A DNA stretch of 55,871 nt from Bdellovibrionales bacterium. Its GTDB lineage: Bacteria > Bdellovibrionota > Bdellovibrionia > Bdellovibrionales > UBA1609. Location of the stretch: NCBI GenBank assembly GCA_022450595.1, contig JAKUPT010000008.1:1-55871 (forward strand). Direction: 5' to 3'. Below are positions 1 through 9,350 of the stretch, piece by piece. Positions within the stretch are counted from its first letter, which is position 1; each line of letters begins with the position of its first letter. Both the position numbers and the translations under genes were made by a program. The notes under the pieces are model-generated. The model was not told the origin of the DNA. It saw nothing but the letters and a program-made list of their open reading frames with translations, and ran no database searches.

Positions 1-867
1 GCTGATCTTGAAAACCTTGTGAATGAGTCAGCTGTTATTGAGGCTCGTTCTGATAAGCTCAATGTAGATATGTCTGATTTTGAACAAGCTAAAGATAAAG
101 TGTTAATGGGATCTGAACGTCGATCCATGGTGATCAGCGATGAAGATAAAGAAATCACGGCTTACCATGAGGCCGGCCACACTCTTGTGGGAAAAACCTT
201 GGACTACATGGACCCCGTTCATAAAGTTAGTATTATTCCAAGAGGTATGGCTTTAGGTATCACTCAAACACTTCCAGACAAAGAGTCTTTAAATCTTTCA
301 AAAGATAAAGCTCGTAATATGATCGCCTTTTTATTTGGTGGGCGTGCGGCCGAAAAGCTGATTTTTGAAAACTACACTACAGGCGCTTCAAATGATATTG
401 AGCGCGCCACGAGCCTTGCAAGATCTATGGTTTGTGAGTGGGGTATGAGCGATAAAATTGGACCGATCTCTCTTGAGAGTCAAGGCGGTCCTGTGTTTTT
501 AGGAATGCAGTCAGAAAAAAACCGTGAATTCAGTGAAGCTAAAGCACAAGAAGTTGATGCTGAAATTGATCGTTTGATTAAAGAGGGCTATGAAAAAGCT
601 ATTGAGATTTTAACTGAAAAAAAGCAGATCTTAATCAACCTTTCAGAGGCATTGCTTGAACACGAAACTATTGATGGGGCTGAAGTGGACATGATCATTA
701 AGGGAGCTACCTTAGAAGAGATCAACGAGCGTCGCAAAAAGCACGAAGAAGAAATTCAAGCTGAAAACGAAAAGGCAAAAGCTGAGTACGAAAAACAAGA
801 ACAGAAAAAAAGCAAAGAGTCTAATGGATCCGACCCGGTAGGGAACACTGGACCTGTGACTGTTTAA
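1..867 (+). CDS. ftsH: ATP-dependent zinc metalloprotease FtsH (3' part)
   Basis: The reading frame is open from base 1, so the gene is cut by the window edge; the AAA ATPase module and membrane segments lie outside. What remains is the end of the AAA lid (ADLENLVNESA) and the whole M41 peptidase domain. The zinc-binding HEAGH is encoded at 166-180, and the downstream TTGASNDIERAT segment supplies the third metal ligand (Asp). The C-terminus is a long charged Lys/Glu/Gln tail ending in a Pro/Gly-rich stretch, longer than in E. coli FtsH. By family knowledge it is a membrane-anchored quality-control protease. It lies 13 nt before cdaA. Confidence 0.97.
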   Translation, partial: ADLENLVNESAVIEARSDKLNVDMSDFEQAKDKVLMGSERRSMVISDEDKEITAYHEAGHTLVGKTLDYMDPVHKVSIIPRGMALGITQTLPDKESLNLSKDKARNMIAFLFGGRAAEKLIFENYTTGASNDIERATSLARSMVCEWGMSDKIGPISLESQGGPVFLGMQSEKNREFSEAKAQEVDAEIDRLIKEGYEKAIEILTEKKQILINLSEALLEHETIDGAEVDMIIKGATLEEINERRKKHEEEIQAENEKAKAEYEKQEQKKSKESNGSDPVGNTGPVTV

Positions 868-880
868 ATGAGGTTTATGG

Positions 881-1684
881 TTGGATAGTCTGCTTGAGAG
901 TTTAAACATCATTATGAACCAGATCCAAACTAAAGATATCATTGATATCGTTTTAGTTTGGATTGTTGTTTATAGAGTTTTGATTTTAACCAAAAACAGT
1001 GGTGCTGTTCAAATTTTATCAGGCATAGGAATATTAGCTATTGCTTACCTGGGTTCTATTTGGATGGAACTAATTACTTTTAACTGGTTGCTTGAAAAGT
1101 TCTTCTCTAATTTATTTTTAATCACTGTGATCTTATTCCAAGCAGAAATCAGACGAGCTCTAGCGCAAATTGGTAGTAACCCATTTTTTAATGAAACAGT
1201 GAATATACAAGAAGCTCATGTCATTGAAGAGGTGGCTAAAGGCGTTACCTCGCTGGCACAAAAAGGCCATGGTGCTTTAGTTGTTATCGAAAGAGAAATT
1301 GGCCTTGATTATTTTGTGGAGATGGGCACTGAAGTTGATGCTGCTGTTCGGGCTGAAACCTTGTCTTCGATCTTTTTACCAACAAGTCCTTTGCATGATG
1401 GGGCTTGTATTATTAGAAATGGCCGTATTTATGCGGCCGGCTGCTTCTTACCTTTAAGTAAAAACCCCGTGGTTGATAAAAACTTAGGAACTAGGCACCG
1501 TGCTGCTATTGGTTTAACAGAAGAAACAGACGCCTTTGTTTTAGTTGTGAGTGAAGAAAATCATTCTATCAGTGTGGTGCAAGGTGGTCAGCTAACTCCA
1601 GAACTTTCCCATTCAGATGTGTTAAAACATTTGTGCCAAGTCTTTGGAGTTAAAATGAAAGACAGTAAGGTTGGGATTTCATGA
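881..1684 (+). CDS. cdaA: Diadenylate cyclase CdaA (DisA_N/DAC domain, membrane-bound)
   Basis: Predicted to make cyclic di-AMP from two ATP. Residues about 20-90 hold three hydrophobic segments, followed by a DAC domain (about 100-260) with the catalytic DGA (Asp173-Gly174-Ala175, context LHDGACII) and the RHR motif (205-207, context GTRHRAAIG). Length (267 aa) fits CdaA. The start is probably TTG at 881, with GAGG at 870-873 seven bases upstream; ATG at 877 runs into a stop, and the next in-frame ATG (914) would trim the N-terminus. It overlaps cdaR by 4 nt (ATGA), so the two are probably co-translated. Confidence 0.95.
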   Translation: MDSLLESLNIIMNQIQTKDIIDIVLVWIVVYRVLILTKNSGAVQILSGIGILAIAYLGSIWMELITFNWLLEKFFSNLFLITVILFQAEIRRALAQIGSNPFFNETVNIQEAHVIEEVAKGVTSLAQKGHGALVVIEREIGLDYFVEMGTEVDAAVRAETLSSIFLPTSPLHDGACIIRNGRIYAAGCFLPLSKNPVVDKNLGTRHRAAIGLTEETDAFVLVVSEENHSISVVQGGQLTPELSHSDVLKHLCQVFGVKMKDSKVGIS

Positions 1685-2097
1685 ATAAAGTATTTGAGTG
1701 GATATTTGCCAATGGCACCTTCAAAATTGTCGCCTTAGTAGTAAGCATTGTGCTTTGGATGACGATTATGGGGCGACGTGATTTGGTTCAAAACCATGAA
1801 ATGGAGATACAGTTTATTCTTCCTGCCGGTCATACTATAGCCAACCAGGTGACAAAGTCTGTGGAGGTGAAAGTCACCGGTCCTCGAGCCGGGCTTCAAA
1901 GGTTTACTGAAAGAGAGCGTGTGATAGGTATGGATCTTTCTAAGCTTAAGGTGGGTGATCATAAATTGTTTGTACGAACGGATAACGTCAATCTTCCTTT
2001 AGGAGTGAAAATTCTCTCCATAGAGCCACAGTTTGTAAATGTAAATCTCAGACAATTTGAGCTAACTAGAGGTCAAGATGAGTCAGAAGAAAAGTAA
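1681..2097 (+). CDS. cdaR: CdaR-like YbbR-domain membrane protein (short form)
   Basis: 138 aa with one N-terminal membrane anchor (about residues 13-31) and a single YbbR-like beta domain outside the membrane. In Firmicutes CdaR regulates CdaA and carries several YbbR repeats, so this is a one-repeat version. Position between cdaA and glmM is the classic cdaA-cdaR-glmM order and is the main support for the name. The last 20 nt overlap the glmM start. The C-terminus is short and acidic. Confidence 0.85.
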   Translation: MNKVFEWIFANGTFKIVALVVSIVLWMTIMGRRDLVQNHEMEIQFILPAGHTIANQVTKSVEVKVTGPRAGLQRFTERERVIGMDLSKLKVGDHKLFVRTDNVNLPLGVKILSIEPQFVNVNLRQFELTRGQDESEEK

Positions 2098-3511
2098 AAA
2101 AACAGGAACTAAAGCTATGACAAAAAAACAAGTGACAAAGCCAGTGGTAAAAAAACTCTTCGGCACCGATGGAATCAGAGGAACGGCGAACCAATTCCCG
2201 ATCAGAGCCGATCTTGTGCAAAAAGTAGGTCAGGCAATGGGATATTTACTCCGAAAAAAGCCCTCTCGTCGAATTGGCTCTGAAAGACTTGTTCTTATCG
2301 GAAAAGACACCAGACTGTCGGGTTATATGATTGAAACCGCGCTTGCCAGTGGTTTGAACTCCATGGGGGTGCATGTGCAGTTAGTGGGACCACTGCCAAC
2401 CCCAGGCATTGGCTTTGTGGCAAGAAACATGAGAGCCGATGCAGGGATTGTGATTTCAGCTTCTCACAATGCTTATCATGATAATGGAATTAAAATTTTT
2501 GGCTCTGATGGCTATAAGATTTCAGATGAAATGGAAAAAGAGATTGAACGTCTTGTGTTTGAAGAAGACCTCAATAACTACTTAGCAGAGGTCAACTCAA
2601 TAGGTCGCACCCGTCGTATTGACGATGCTGGTGGTAGATACATTGTTAATGTGAAAAACTCTTTTCCGATCAACTCCACACTTGATGGAATGCGCATAGT
2701 TTTAGATTGTGCCAATGGGGCTGCTTATAAAGTGGCGCCTCAAATTTTTCAAGAGTTAGGTGCTGAAGTTATTGTCTTAGGTAACCAGCCCAGTGGTTAT
2801 AATATTAACGACAAAACTGGTGCCTTGTATCCGAGTAAAACTTGTGAGGCCGTCAAAAAGTATCGTGCCGATGTAGGTATTACTCTGGACGGAGATGCGG
2901 ATCGAGTGATTATGGTCGACGAAAAAGGCAACATTGTAAACGGTGACCATATTCTAGCTATTTGTGGCTTTCATTTAAAAAAGTTGGGACTGTTAAAAGA
3001 CGACACTATTGTTGCCACCCAAATGAGTAATTTTGGTTTAGATAAAATTATGAAACAATTTGGTATTAAAGTTGTGCGCACGGATGTTGGTGATAAGCAC
3101 GTCGTAGAAGCCATGCGAAAAAAGCAATACACACTTGGTGGGGAGCAATCTGGCCACATTATCTTTTTAGATCATACCACAACGGGTGATGGCTGTGTGG
3201 CCGCACTTAATGTCTTAGCGGTTATGGCAAAAGAAGATAAAAAATTAAGTGAGCTGAATGAAATTATGGAAAATGTTCCGCAGTGTTTAATCAATGTAAA
3301 AGTGCGATCTAGAAAAACATTAGAAGAGATTCCTGGTTACAAAGAGTTGGCTAAAGACATTGAAAAAAGACTAAACGGTGATGGTCGTTTGTTTGTTCGT
3401 TTTTCTGGAACAGAGCCTGTAATACGAATTCTTGTTGAAGGGCCAGATAAAAAATTAATTTCCTCATACGCAGAAGAACTGGCAAACCTGCTTCAAAGAG
3501 AGCTTGGGTGA
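2078..3511 (+). CDS. glmM: Phosphoglucosamine mutase GlmM
   Basis: Interconverts glucosamine-6-phosphate and glucosamine-1-phosphate for peptidoglycan and LPS precursors. The phosphoserine loop ISASHN has Ser129, the metal-binding loop is DGDADRV, the sugar loop is GGEQSGH, and the phosphate-binding RFSGTEPVIRI is near the C-terminus. At 477 aa it is about 30 longer than E. coli GlmM. The excess is a Lys-rich N-terminal tail of about 20 residues before KKLFGTDGIRG. ATG at 2117 would remove part of that tail, but 2078 is the more upstream ATG. In other bacteria GlmM activity is lowered by CdaA/CdaR complexes, which fits the gene order. Confidence 0.97.
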   Translation: MSQKKSKKTGTKAMTKKQVTKPVVKKLFGTDGIRGTANQFPIRADLVQKVGQAMGYLLRKKPSRRIGSERLVLIGKDTRLSGYMIETALASGLNSMGVHVQLVGPLPTPGIGFVARNMRADAGIVISASHNAYHDNGIKIFGSDGYKISDEMEKEIERLVFEEDLNNYLAEVNSIGRTRRIDDAGGRYIVNVKNSFPINSTLDGMRIVLDCANGAAYKVAPQIFQELGAEVIVLGNQPSGYNINDKTGALYPSKTCEAVKKYRADVGITLDGDADRVIMVDEKGNIVNGDHILAICGFHLKKLGLLKDDTIVATQMSNFGLDKIMKQFGIKVVRTDVGDKHVVEAMRKKQYTLGGEQSGHIIFLDHTTTGDGCVAALNVLAVMAKEDKKLSELNEIMENVPQCLINVKVRSRKTLEEIPGYKELAKDIEKRLNGDGRLFVRFSGTEPVIRILVEGPDKKLISSYAEELANLLQRELG

Positions 3512-3517
3512 TTGCTC

Positions 3518-5026
3518 ATGAGGCTTGCAACCAGAAATCAAAGCCAAGAAATAGATGAACTTTCACAAAAAGTTTATGGTTTATCTGCTGAAGTTTTGAT
3601 GGAAGCAGCAGGTGCCACTGCAGCTCGTGAATTGGAACAGTCTTACTATCCTGAACTTAAAACGGGTGAATTAGCCGTAGTTTGCGGTCCTGGTAACAAC
3701 GGTGGCGATGGTCTTGTCTTAGCCCGGCATATGCACTCAGCAGGTTTTAGACAACTGACAGTTTACATCACTGACACTCCCTCAAGTTCCTTAAATCAAC
3801 AAAATCTTAAGCGAGCCGAGCTTCATGGTCTAAAAATAATAAACCTTAAGCAAAGCCCTGAAAAACTTGAAAAATTAAAATCTTCCAATCTTATTGTGGA
3901 TGCCATTTTTGGTATTGGCTTAAATAAGCCTGTTGAAGGGGAGTATTTGAAATTTATTGAAATGGTTAATTCTTGCAAAGTTCCAAAGGTTAGTTTGGAT
4001 GTTCCCTCAGGCCTTAACTGTGACAACGGTGTGGTGTTAAACAATTGTATCAAAGCCACTATGACAATTAGTTTTGGTCTTGCAAAGCCTGGATTTTTTG
4101 TCGCCCAAGGGCCACAATATACGGGAAGACTTAGAGTGGTTCCTATAGGCTTTCCCTTTGAATGTTTAAGAGGGGTTGCTACCTCACACTTTCTTTTTAC
4201 AGAAAAGCTAGCTAGAAGGTATTTGCCTAAAAGAAAATCTACTTCAAACAAATCAGATTTTGGCCACGCTTTAGTACTAGCAGGATCAAAAACGGCTATG
4301 GGAGCCGGCATTCTTTCCGCACAGTCTGCTTTTAGAATGGGTGCAGGATTTGTGAGTTGGATTTGTAAATCTCCCATGACTATTGATTTTTTAAAAACTC
4401 CTGAGGCCTTTTATCAAGAGTATCAAAGTGACTTTTTAAATCAGCTTCATAAGCCACCAACGGCAGTACTTATAGGTCCTGGTTTTGGTGTGGATGAAAA
4501 AACCAAAGAGGCTATTGAAACTTTAAAGTCCTTAGATATCCCTGTTGTGTTAGATGCTGATGCCATTACTTGTTGTGTAAAGTTTAATTTATTTCCTTTA
4601 CCTAAACATTGGATTTTAACTCCTCATGCCGGTGAACTTTCCAGAGTGTTAAATGTCAGCCCTCAAGATATTGAAGCTGACAGATACGCCTGTGCTTTAA
4701 AGGCTTCAAAAGTGACGGGCTGTACTGTGCTACTAAAAGGCTTTAGAAGTGTACTGGCCTATGATGAACGTATCATGGTTATACCTACAGGAAATGTAGC
4801 ACTTGCAAAGGCTGGAACCGGAGATGTGTTGTCTGGATTTCTAGTGGGGCTTTTAGCACAAGGTGGAGAGGTGTTACAAAAAGCTGCGACTGCTTCTTAC
4901 ATTCATGGCCGTATGGCCGATGAATGGGTGAGTATGGGAAGAGACTATGGAAGTTTAAATGCACACGATCTCAGTGATCACTTACCTAATCTTTTAGGTC
5001 GCCTACAATCTGGAGCGCTTTTTTAA
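3518..5026 (+). CDS. nnr: Bifunctional NAD(P)H-hydrate epimerase / ADP-dependent NAD(P)H-hydrate dehydratase
   Basis: Repairs hydrated NAD(P)H. The N-terminal half (about 1-220) is a YjeF_N epimerase with GPGNNGGDGL and the DAIFGIGLN segment. The C-terminal half is a ribokinase-like dehydratase with HAGELSR and GTGDVLSG near the end. About 500 aa is normal for the fused enzyme. I chose ATG 3518; TTG 3512 directly after the glmM stop would add two residues. It is followed without a gap by tsaE, the same nnr-tsaE order seen in E. coli. Confidence 0.95.
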   Translation: MRLATRNQSQEIDELSQKVYGLSAEVLMEAAGATAARELEQSYYPELKTGELAVVCGPGNNGGDGLVLARHMHSAGFRQLTVYITDTPSSSLNQQNLKRAELHGLKIINLKQSPEKLEKLKSSNLIVDAIFGIGLNKPVEGEYLKFIEMVNSCKVPKVSLDVPSGLNCDNGVVLNNCIKATMTISFGLAKPGFFVAQGPQYTGRLRVVPIGFPFECLRGVATSHFLFTEKLARRYLPKRKSTSNKSDFGHALVLAGSKTAMGAGILSAQSAFRMGAGFVSWICKSPMTIDFLKTPEAFYQEYQSDFLNQLHKPPTAVLIGPGFGVDEKTKEAIETLKSLDIPVVLDADAITCCVKFNLFPLPKHWILTPHAGELSRVLNVSPQDIEADRYACALKASKVTGCTVLLKGFRSVLAYDERIMVIPTGNVALAKAGTGDVLSGFLVGLLAQGGEVLQKAATASYIHGRMADEWVSMGRDYGSLNAHDLSDHLPNLLGRLQSGALF

Positions 5027-5455
5027 ATGTCTATAACAATTAAAAATATTGAAGAGCTTAAAAAATTTGTAAAATCATTAAAGCTTTCTGAAAAACAAGT
5101 GCTAGGGCTTAGTGGTCCTATGGGCGCTGGTAAGACTGAGTTCACTAAATGCTTGTTAAATATTCTTGGTGGTGAAGCCGCCAGTTCACCTACATTTTCT
5201 TTACACAATCGCTATGAAAAAGGCTCCAGACCTGTTGATCATTTTGATCTTTACCGTTTAAAAAATGACGAAGATTTAGAGAGTAGTGGTTTTTGGGACT
5301 GCTTTGAGCAAGATTCAGGATTAATTGTCATAGAATGGGCTGACCGGATAGATAAGGATTATTATCCGGCTGGTTGGGACTATTGCTTTATAGATTTCAG
5401 TGTGGATGAAAAAACATCTCACAGGCGACTCAGCTTGAGTCATTTTTCAAAATAA
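5027..5455 (+). CDS. tsaE: tRNA threonylcarbamoyladenosine biosynthesis ATPase TsaE
   Basis: ATPase partner of the TsaB-TsaD complex that makes t6A37 in tRNA. The P-loop GPMGAGKT is at residues 30-37, switch-like SSPTFSL follows, then HFDLYRL and VIEWADRI, all typical of the family. 142 aa is close to the usual length. ATG follows directly after the nnr stop codon. tsaB and tsaD are not in this window. Confidence 0.95.
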   Translation: MSITIKNIEELKKFVKSLKLSEKQVLGLSGPMGAGKTEFTKCLLNILGGEAASSPTFSLHNRYEKGSRPVDHFDLYRLKNDEDLESSGFWDCFEQDSGLIVIEWADRIDKDYYPAGWDYCFIDFSVDEKTSHRRLSLSHFSK

Positions 5456-5525
5456 CTCAGGACCTTCATCTTGTTCCAAGAAAGTTTTATTAACGCCATT
5501 TAAAGATGCTCCGATAGTAGTGTTG

Positions 5526-6971
5526 ATGGAAAATTCATACCCTTGGGCAAAGGCACTGAATGTATCTGATATTGACTTGGAAAGGTGGCAAGAAGAGGCA
5601 CCTCCTCAAGCACATTTATTAAATTGGTGTTTAGACCACGAAAAAATCAATCCTCAAGAGTATTACGAGTGGGCCAAAAATTATTATCAATTGGCGATGC
5701 TTAATGAGTCTTTTTTTAAAAATGCTCCTAATAAAGAGTTGTGGAATCAGATTCAGACGGTTTCGAACTGGTCACCCAATATGGTTCCTGTTCGTCAGTG
5801 GGATGGAGTGGTTTTTATTGCCTGTGTTGAGCCACAAACTGAAATTCCTTGGAGCTTTCCTGTACAGTTTTTATTAGCGCCAAGACGAGAGCTTTTAAAT
5901 TACTGGATGAATTTACACAATCAGTCTCAACCAGCACAACAACAGCCTCCAAAGGTGGAAGAGCCACAAACAAAGCCTGAACCAAAGGCAACAGCTCAAC
6001 CTACGGAGCCACCGCCACAGCCTTCGGTAGCTCAAGCAGCACCAAAACAAGAAACGACAACGTCAGAGCAAAATTTTACTTTAAATTCAGAGTCTGAAAA
6101 TAATCAAGCATCAGCTCAAGCAGAAGTCCCTGACGGATTTCCAGTGTTTGATGTTCCAGAAGATGAAAATCCCGCAGGATTGGATCTGTCTCAAAACTCA
6201 GAAAGTTCAGCTCCTTCATCTGATGCGCCTGCAGGTTTTGATTTTGATATGACAAATGATTCTTCTTCTAAAGAAGAAGACTTATTCAGTGGCTTTGATC
6301 AAGCTCCGGCCCAAGCTCCAGAGTCGCCAAGTATGGACAACCTCAATGTCAGTGTCGATAAGTCTCCTGAAAACCCATTAGAAGGTTTTAACTCAGACAT
6401 ACCGCAACCAACAGCTGCGCCAGAGCCCATGGCTGAGCCTGTGAGTGAGGCCCCTCCACAGCCAATGAATGATCAGCCAGTAATGCAGAATGCTGAAGAG
6501 CCTGTTGCTAACGACCTAGAAGAAGCCACGGCCATTTTAAATTCCACCAATGTGACTCAAAAACAGAGTCCACTCATTGGCGAACTAAAAACCAGATATC
6601 AAAATGTGGTGATTTTAACTTCAGAAAACAACCAACTGATCCCTTATGATTGGGACAGTGGTTTGAGTGTTAAAAGAGAAGCCATTGATATTGAACAACC
6701 AAGTTTTTTGAAAGTTGTTAATAAATCTAAAAAGCCCTACCACGGCTATTTGGCAGAAAACCAATTTCATAAAAATCTTTTTAACGCTTGGGGTATGGAA
6801 AGCTTACCTCCACATGTTACAGCGGTTCCAGTGATGGAAGGTGCGGCTTTAAAATTTGTTGTGATAGGAATTGGTGATGAGGGCTGTGCTGGTTATCAAA
6901 TGATTCATTTTGTAGAGTCCTCTATAAAAGAACACCCATTAACATCTGGCTCCAGCTCAAAAGCGGCCTAA
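5526..6971 (+). CDS. Unnamed three-part protein with Pro/Gln-rich disordered centre
   Basis: I do not recognise a named family. Residues about 1-135 form a compact, Trp-rich domain (context WDGVVFIACVEPQTEIPW) that recalls the small N-terminal domains of some secretion ATPases and social-motility proteins. About 140-335 is low complexity, rich in Pro, Gln, Ala, Ser and Glu, and surely flexible. About 340-480 is a second folded domain (YHGYLAENQFHKNLF, then IGIGDEGCAGYQM). No signal peptide, so probably cytoplasmic. Three starts sit in a row: GTG 5520, TTG 5523 and ATG 5526, none with a convincing Shine-Dalgarno. The frame stays open upstream to 5439 without a normal start codon, so the true N-terminus is uncertain. 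Confidence 0.75.
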   Translation: MENSYPWAKALNVSDIDLERWQEEAPPQAHLLNWCLDHEKINPQEYYEWAKNYYQLAMLNESFFKNAPNKELWNQIQTVSNWSPNMVPVRQWDGVVFIACVEPQTEIPWSFPVQFLLAPRRELLNYWMNLHNQSQPAQQQPPKVEEPQTKPEPKATAQPTEPPPQPSVAQAAPKQETTTSEQNFTLNSESENNQASAQAEVPDGFPVFDVPEDENPAGLDLSQNSESSAPSSDAPAGFDFDMTNDSSSKEEDLFSGFDQAPAQAPESPSMDNLNVSVDKSPENPLEGFNSDIPQPTAAPEPMAEPVSEAPPQPMNDQPVMQNAEEPVANDLEEATAILNSTNVTQKQSPLIGELKTRYQNVVILTSENNQLIPYDWDSGLSVKREAIDIEQPSFLKVVNKSKKPYHGYLAENQFHKNLFNAWGMESLPPHVTAVPVMEGAALKFVVIGIGDEGCAGYQMIHFVESSIKEHPLTSGSSSKAA

Positions 6972-7050
6972 GGCTTATATTTAGGGTAGCTTTTACAAAA
7001 AAAACCACATTTTCCATGTGAAAAAAGACGTGTTGTGTTAAATAGAGTTC

Positions 7051-8241
7051 ATGTCAGATCTCAAGCCTTTTTTATATGAAACAAGCAGTTCAAGAGTGTA
7101 TTTGGACCACAATGCCACAACACCCTTGGCAAAGTCTGTGGCTGAAAAAGTTCCTGAATGGCTCAGCCAATGGGGCAACCCAAGCTCGATTCATATGGAT
7201 GGTCGAGGCCCTAAACAGTTAGTTCGAGAGTCGCGCTTAAAGCTGTCAAAAATGCTCAATGCTCACCCCTTAGAACTTATCTTTACAAGCGGTGGGAGTG
7301 AATCGAACAATACGGTGATTAAAGGTGTCTTTGAGCATATGAAATCTCTTGGGCGCGATGAGTATTTGGTTGGTTCACTAGAACATCCTAGTGTGATCAA
7401 AGCCTATGAGAGATTAAAAGCTTGGGGCGCCAAGGTTATAACTATTCCTGTAAAGCCCTCAGGTCTTGTTGATATGCAGGTGTATGAAAAGCATTTAAGT
7501 GAAAAGACAGCTCTTGTGTCTTTTATGTATGCTAACAATGAAACTGGTATCATTTTCCCTATCGCTGAAATGTGTAAAATGGCTCATGCTAAAGGGGCTT
7601 TATTTCATTGTGATGCCGTACAAGCTTTAGGTAAAGTGAGCTTTGATCTAAAACAGCTGGGTGTGGATTTTGCCAGTTTTTCTGGGCATAAATTTTATGC
7701 GTTAAAAGGCATTGGTCTATTGTACGCCAAGAAAGGCTCTCCACAAATCAGTTTGATTGACGGTGGGGCTCAAGAACGAAGACGCCGGGCGGGCACTGAA
7801 AACACATTAGCTATTGCAAGTTTTGGAACCATGGCAGAATTTACAGGAGAGGTTTCACAGCGATCAGAAGCCGTTCAAGTCTTAAGAGACAATATGGAGA
7901 AGCAAATCTGTGAACAACTAGATGGCGTGACGGTGTTATGTAAAGAGGCTCAAAGGCTCTCAAACACATCCAATATTTTGCTAGATGGTTGTGATGGAGA
8001 AAGTCTTTTGATGAACTTGGATATGCAAGGATTTTCTGTTAGTACAGGAGCAGCTTGTAGCTCGGGGAGTATGGATCCGAGCCCTGTGCTTTTAGCATTA
8101 GGCTTGAGTCGTGATCAGGCTCAATCCAGTTTAAGATTAGGTCTTGGCTGGGGAACCACTCAACAAGACATAGATCATTTTGTAGAAACATTAATTCCTA
8201 TTGTGCATAGGCTTAGAGAACTAAAACAAAAATCAGGGTGA
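7051..8241 (+). CDS. Cysteine desulfurase (IscS/NifS-type, class V aminotransferase fold)
   Basis: PLP enzyme that mobilises sulfur from cysteine as an enzyme persulfide. LDHNATTP opens the fold, the PLP lysine is Lys214 in SGHKFY, and the persulfide cysteine is Cys336 in STGAACSSGS. 396 aa is typical. It overlaps the following mnmA region at its stop codon, so the most likely client is MnmA (2-thiouridine in tRNA), rather like Bacillus YrvO-MnmA; whether it also feeds Fe-S assembly cannot be told here. No iscU or iscR is adjacent. Confidence 0.93.
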   Translation: MSDLKPFLYETSSSRVYLDHNATTPLAKSVAEKVPEWLSQWGNPSSIHMDGRGPKQLVRESRLKLSKMLNAHPLELIFTSGGSESNNTVIKGVFEHMKSLGRDEYLVGSLEHPSVIKAYERLKAWGAKVITIPVKPSGLVDMQVYEKHLSEKTALVSFMYANNETGIIFPIAEMCKMAHAKGALFHCDAVQALGKVSFDLKQLGVDFASFSGHKFYALKGIGLLYAKKGSPQISLIDGGAQERRRRAGTENTLAIASFGTMAEFTGEVSQRSEAVQVLRDNMEKQICEQLDGVTVLCKEAQRLSNTSNILLDGCDGESLLMNLDMQGFSVSTGAACSSGSMDPSPVLLALGLSRDQAQSSLRLGLGWGTTQQDIDHFVETLIPIVHRLRELKQKSG

Positions 8242-8246
8242 GAGTG

Positions 8247-9350
8247 ATGCAAAACTCAGAGAGAAAAAAAAGAGTGCTAGTTGCCATGAGCGGTGGTGTT
8301 GATAGCTCTGTGGCCGCTTCCCTTTTGGTAGAACAAGGTTATGATGTTGTGGGAATCACCATGCAAGTTTGGGATTACACACAAAATGAATGCAAGCTTG
8401 AAGAGGGCCATGGCACCTGTTGCTCTAGCATTGATGTGGATGATGCCCGTAGTGTGGCAGACCTGTTAGGTATTCCTTTTTATGTGATGAACTGTGAAGC
8501 AAAATTTAAAACCCATGTGATTGATGACTTTGTAAGTGGTTATTTGGAAGGTAGAACTCCCATTCCCTGTGTGAACTGCAACACCTTTTTAAAGTTCGAT
8601 CACCTTTTTGATAAAATGAAAGAGCTGGGATGTGACTATATTGCGACCGGCCATTATGCACAGATTCAAAAAAGTCCTAAAACGGGAAACCTAAGTATTG
8701 TGACCAGCGAAGATGATTGGAAAGATCAAACCTATTTTTTATTCACCCTAAAACCAGAGCTTTTACAGCACATCATGTTTCCTGTTGGGGATTGGACAAA
8801 GCCTCAGCTTCGTGACTATGCTGAAGAAAAGGGCCTTGTTGTGGCCAGAAAAAAAGACTCCACAGGGATCTGTTTTATTGGAAAGTCCGGTTATGCAGGT
8901 TTTGTTGAAGAGCATATAGATAAAAAAGATATCATTAAAGGCCACTTAAAGCTTTATCCTTCAGGAGAGACTTTAGGTGAGCACAATGGAATCCATCACT
9001 TCACCTATGGCCAAAGAAAGGGCCTTGGTGTGAGTTACTCTGAACCACTTTACGTTATTAAAATAGACTCCAAAACTGGTGAGGTGTGGCTCGGGCCTGA
9101 GCAATATTTATACTCCAACACCATGAAGGTTAATAATATAAATTGGCTTGATGATATTTCAAAGGATGAGCCTTTAAGAGTTAAAATTCGTTATGCTCAT
9201 GCTGGATCTGAGGCCAAAGTTATAAGTAAAGACTCTACAAATCTTGCTTTAGAATTGGAATTTAAAGAGCCTCAAAGGGCCATCACCCCAGGCCAGGCTG
9301 CTGTATTTTATCGGGGAGGACAGCTTCTTGGCGGAGGTTGGATAGAGTGA
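8247..9350 (+). CDS. mnmA: tRNA-specific 2-thiouridylase MnmA
   Basis: Thiolates U34 of tRNA Lys, Glu and Gln. The PP-loop SGGVDSS is at residues 15-21, PIPCVNCN carries the first catalytic cysteine and STGICFIG the second; GQRKGLGV and the C-terminal beta domain (TPGQAAVFY) are present. ATG 8247 is preferred over GTG 8238, which lies on top of the desulfurase stop; a GGGTGAGAG stretch precedes the ATG. Directly downstream of its likely sulfur donor. Confidence 0.96.
   Translation: MQNSERKKRVLVAMSGGVDSSVAASLLVEQGYDVVGITMQVWDYTQNECKLEEGHGTCCSSIDVDDARSVADLLGIPFYVMNCEAKFKTHVIDDFVSGYLEGRTPIPCVNCNTFLKFDHLFDKMKELGCDYIATGHYAQIQKSPKTGNLSIVTSEDDWKDQTYFLFTLKPELLQHIMFPVGDWTKPQLRDYAEEKGLVVARKKDSTGICFIGKSGYAGFVEEHIDKKDIIKGHLKLYPSGETLGEHNGIHHFTYGQRKGLGVSYSEPLYVIKIDSKTGEVWLGPEQYLYSNTMKVNNINWLDDISKDEPLRVKIRYAHAGSEAKVISKDSTNLALELEFKEPQRAITPGQAAVFYRGGQLLGGGWIE

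Noticed and set aside
3823-4377. 184-codon minus-strand frame inside nnr
   Set aside because: Shadow of the coding strand with no ribosome site or recognisable domain.
7004-7027. CACAT/ATGTG hairpin after the Pro/Gln-rich gene as terminator
   Set aside because: It is followed by A rather than T on the plus strand and has only a 5-bp stem.
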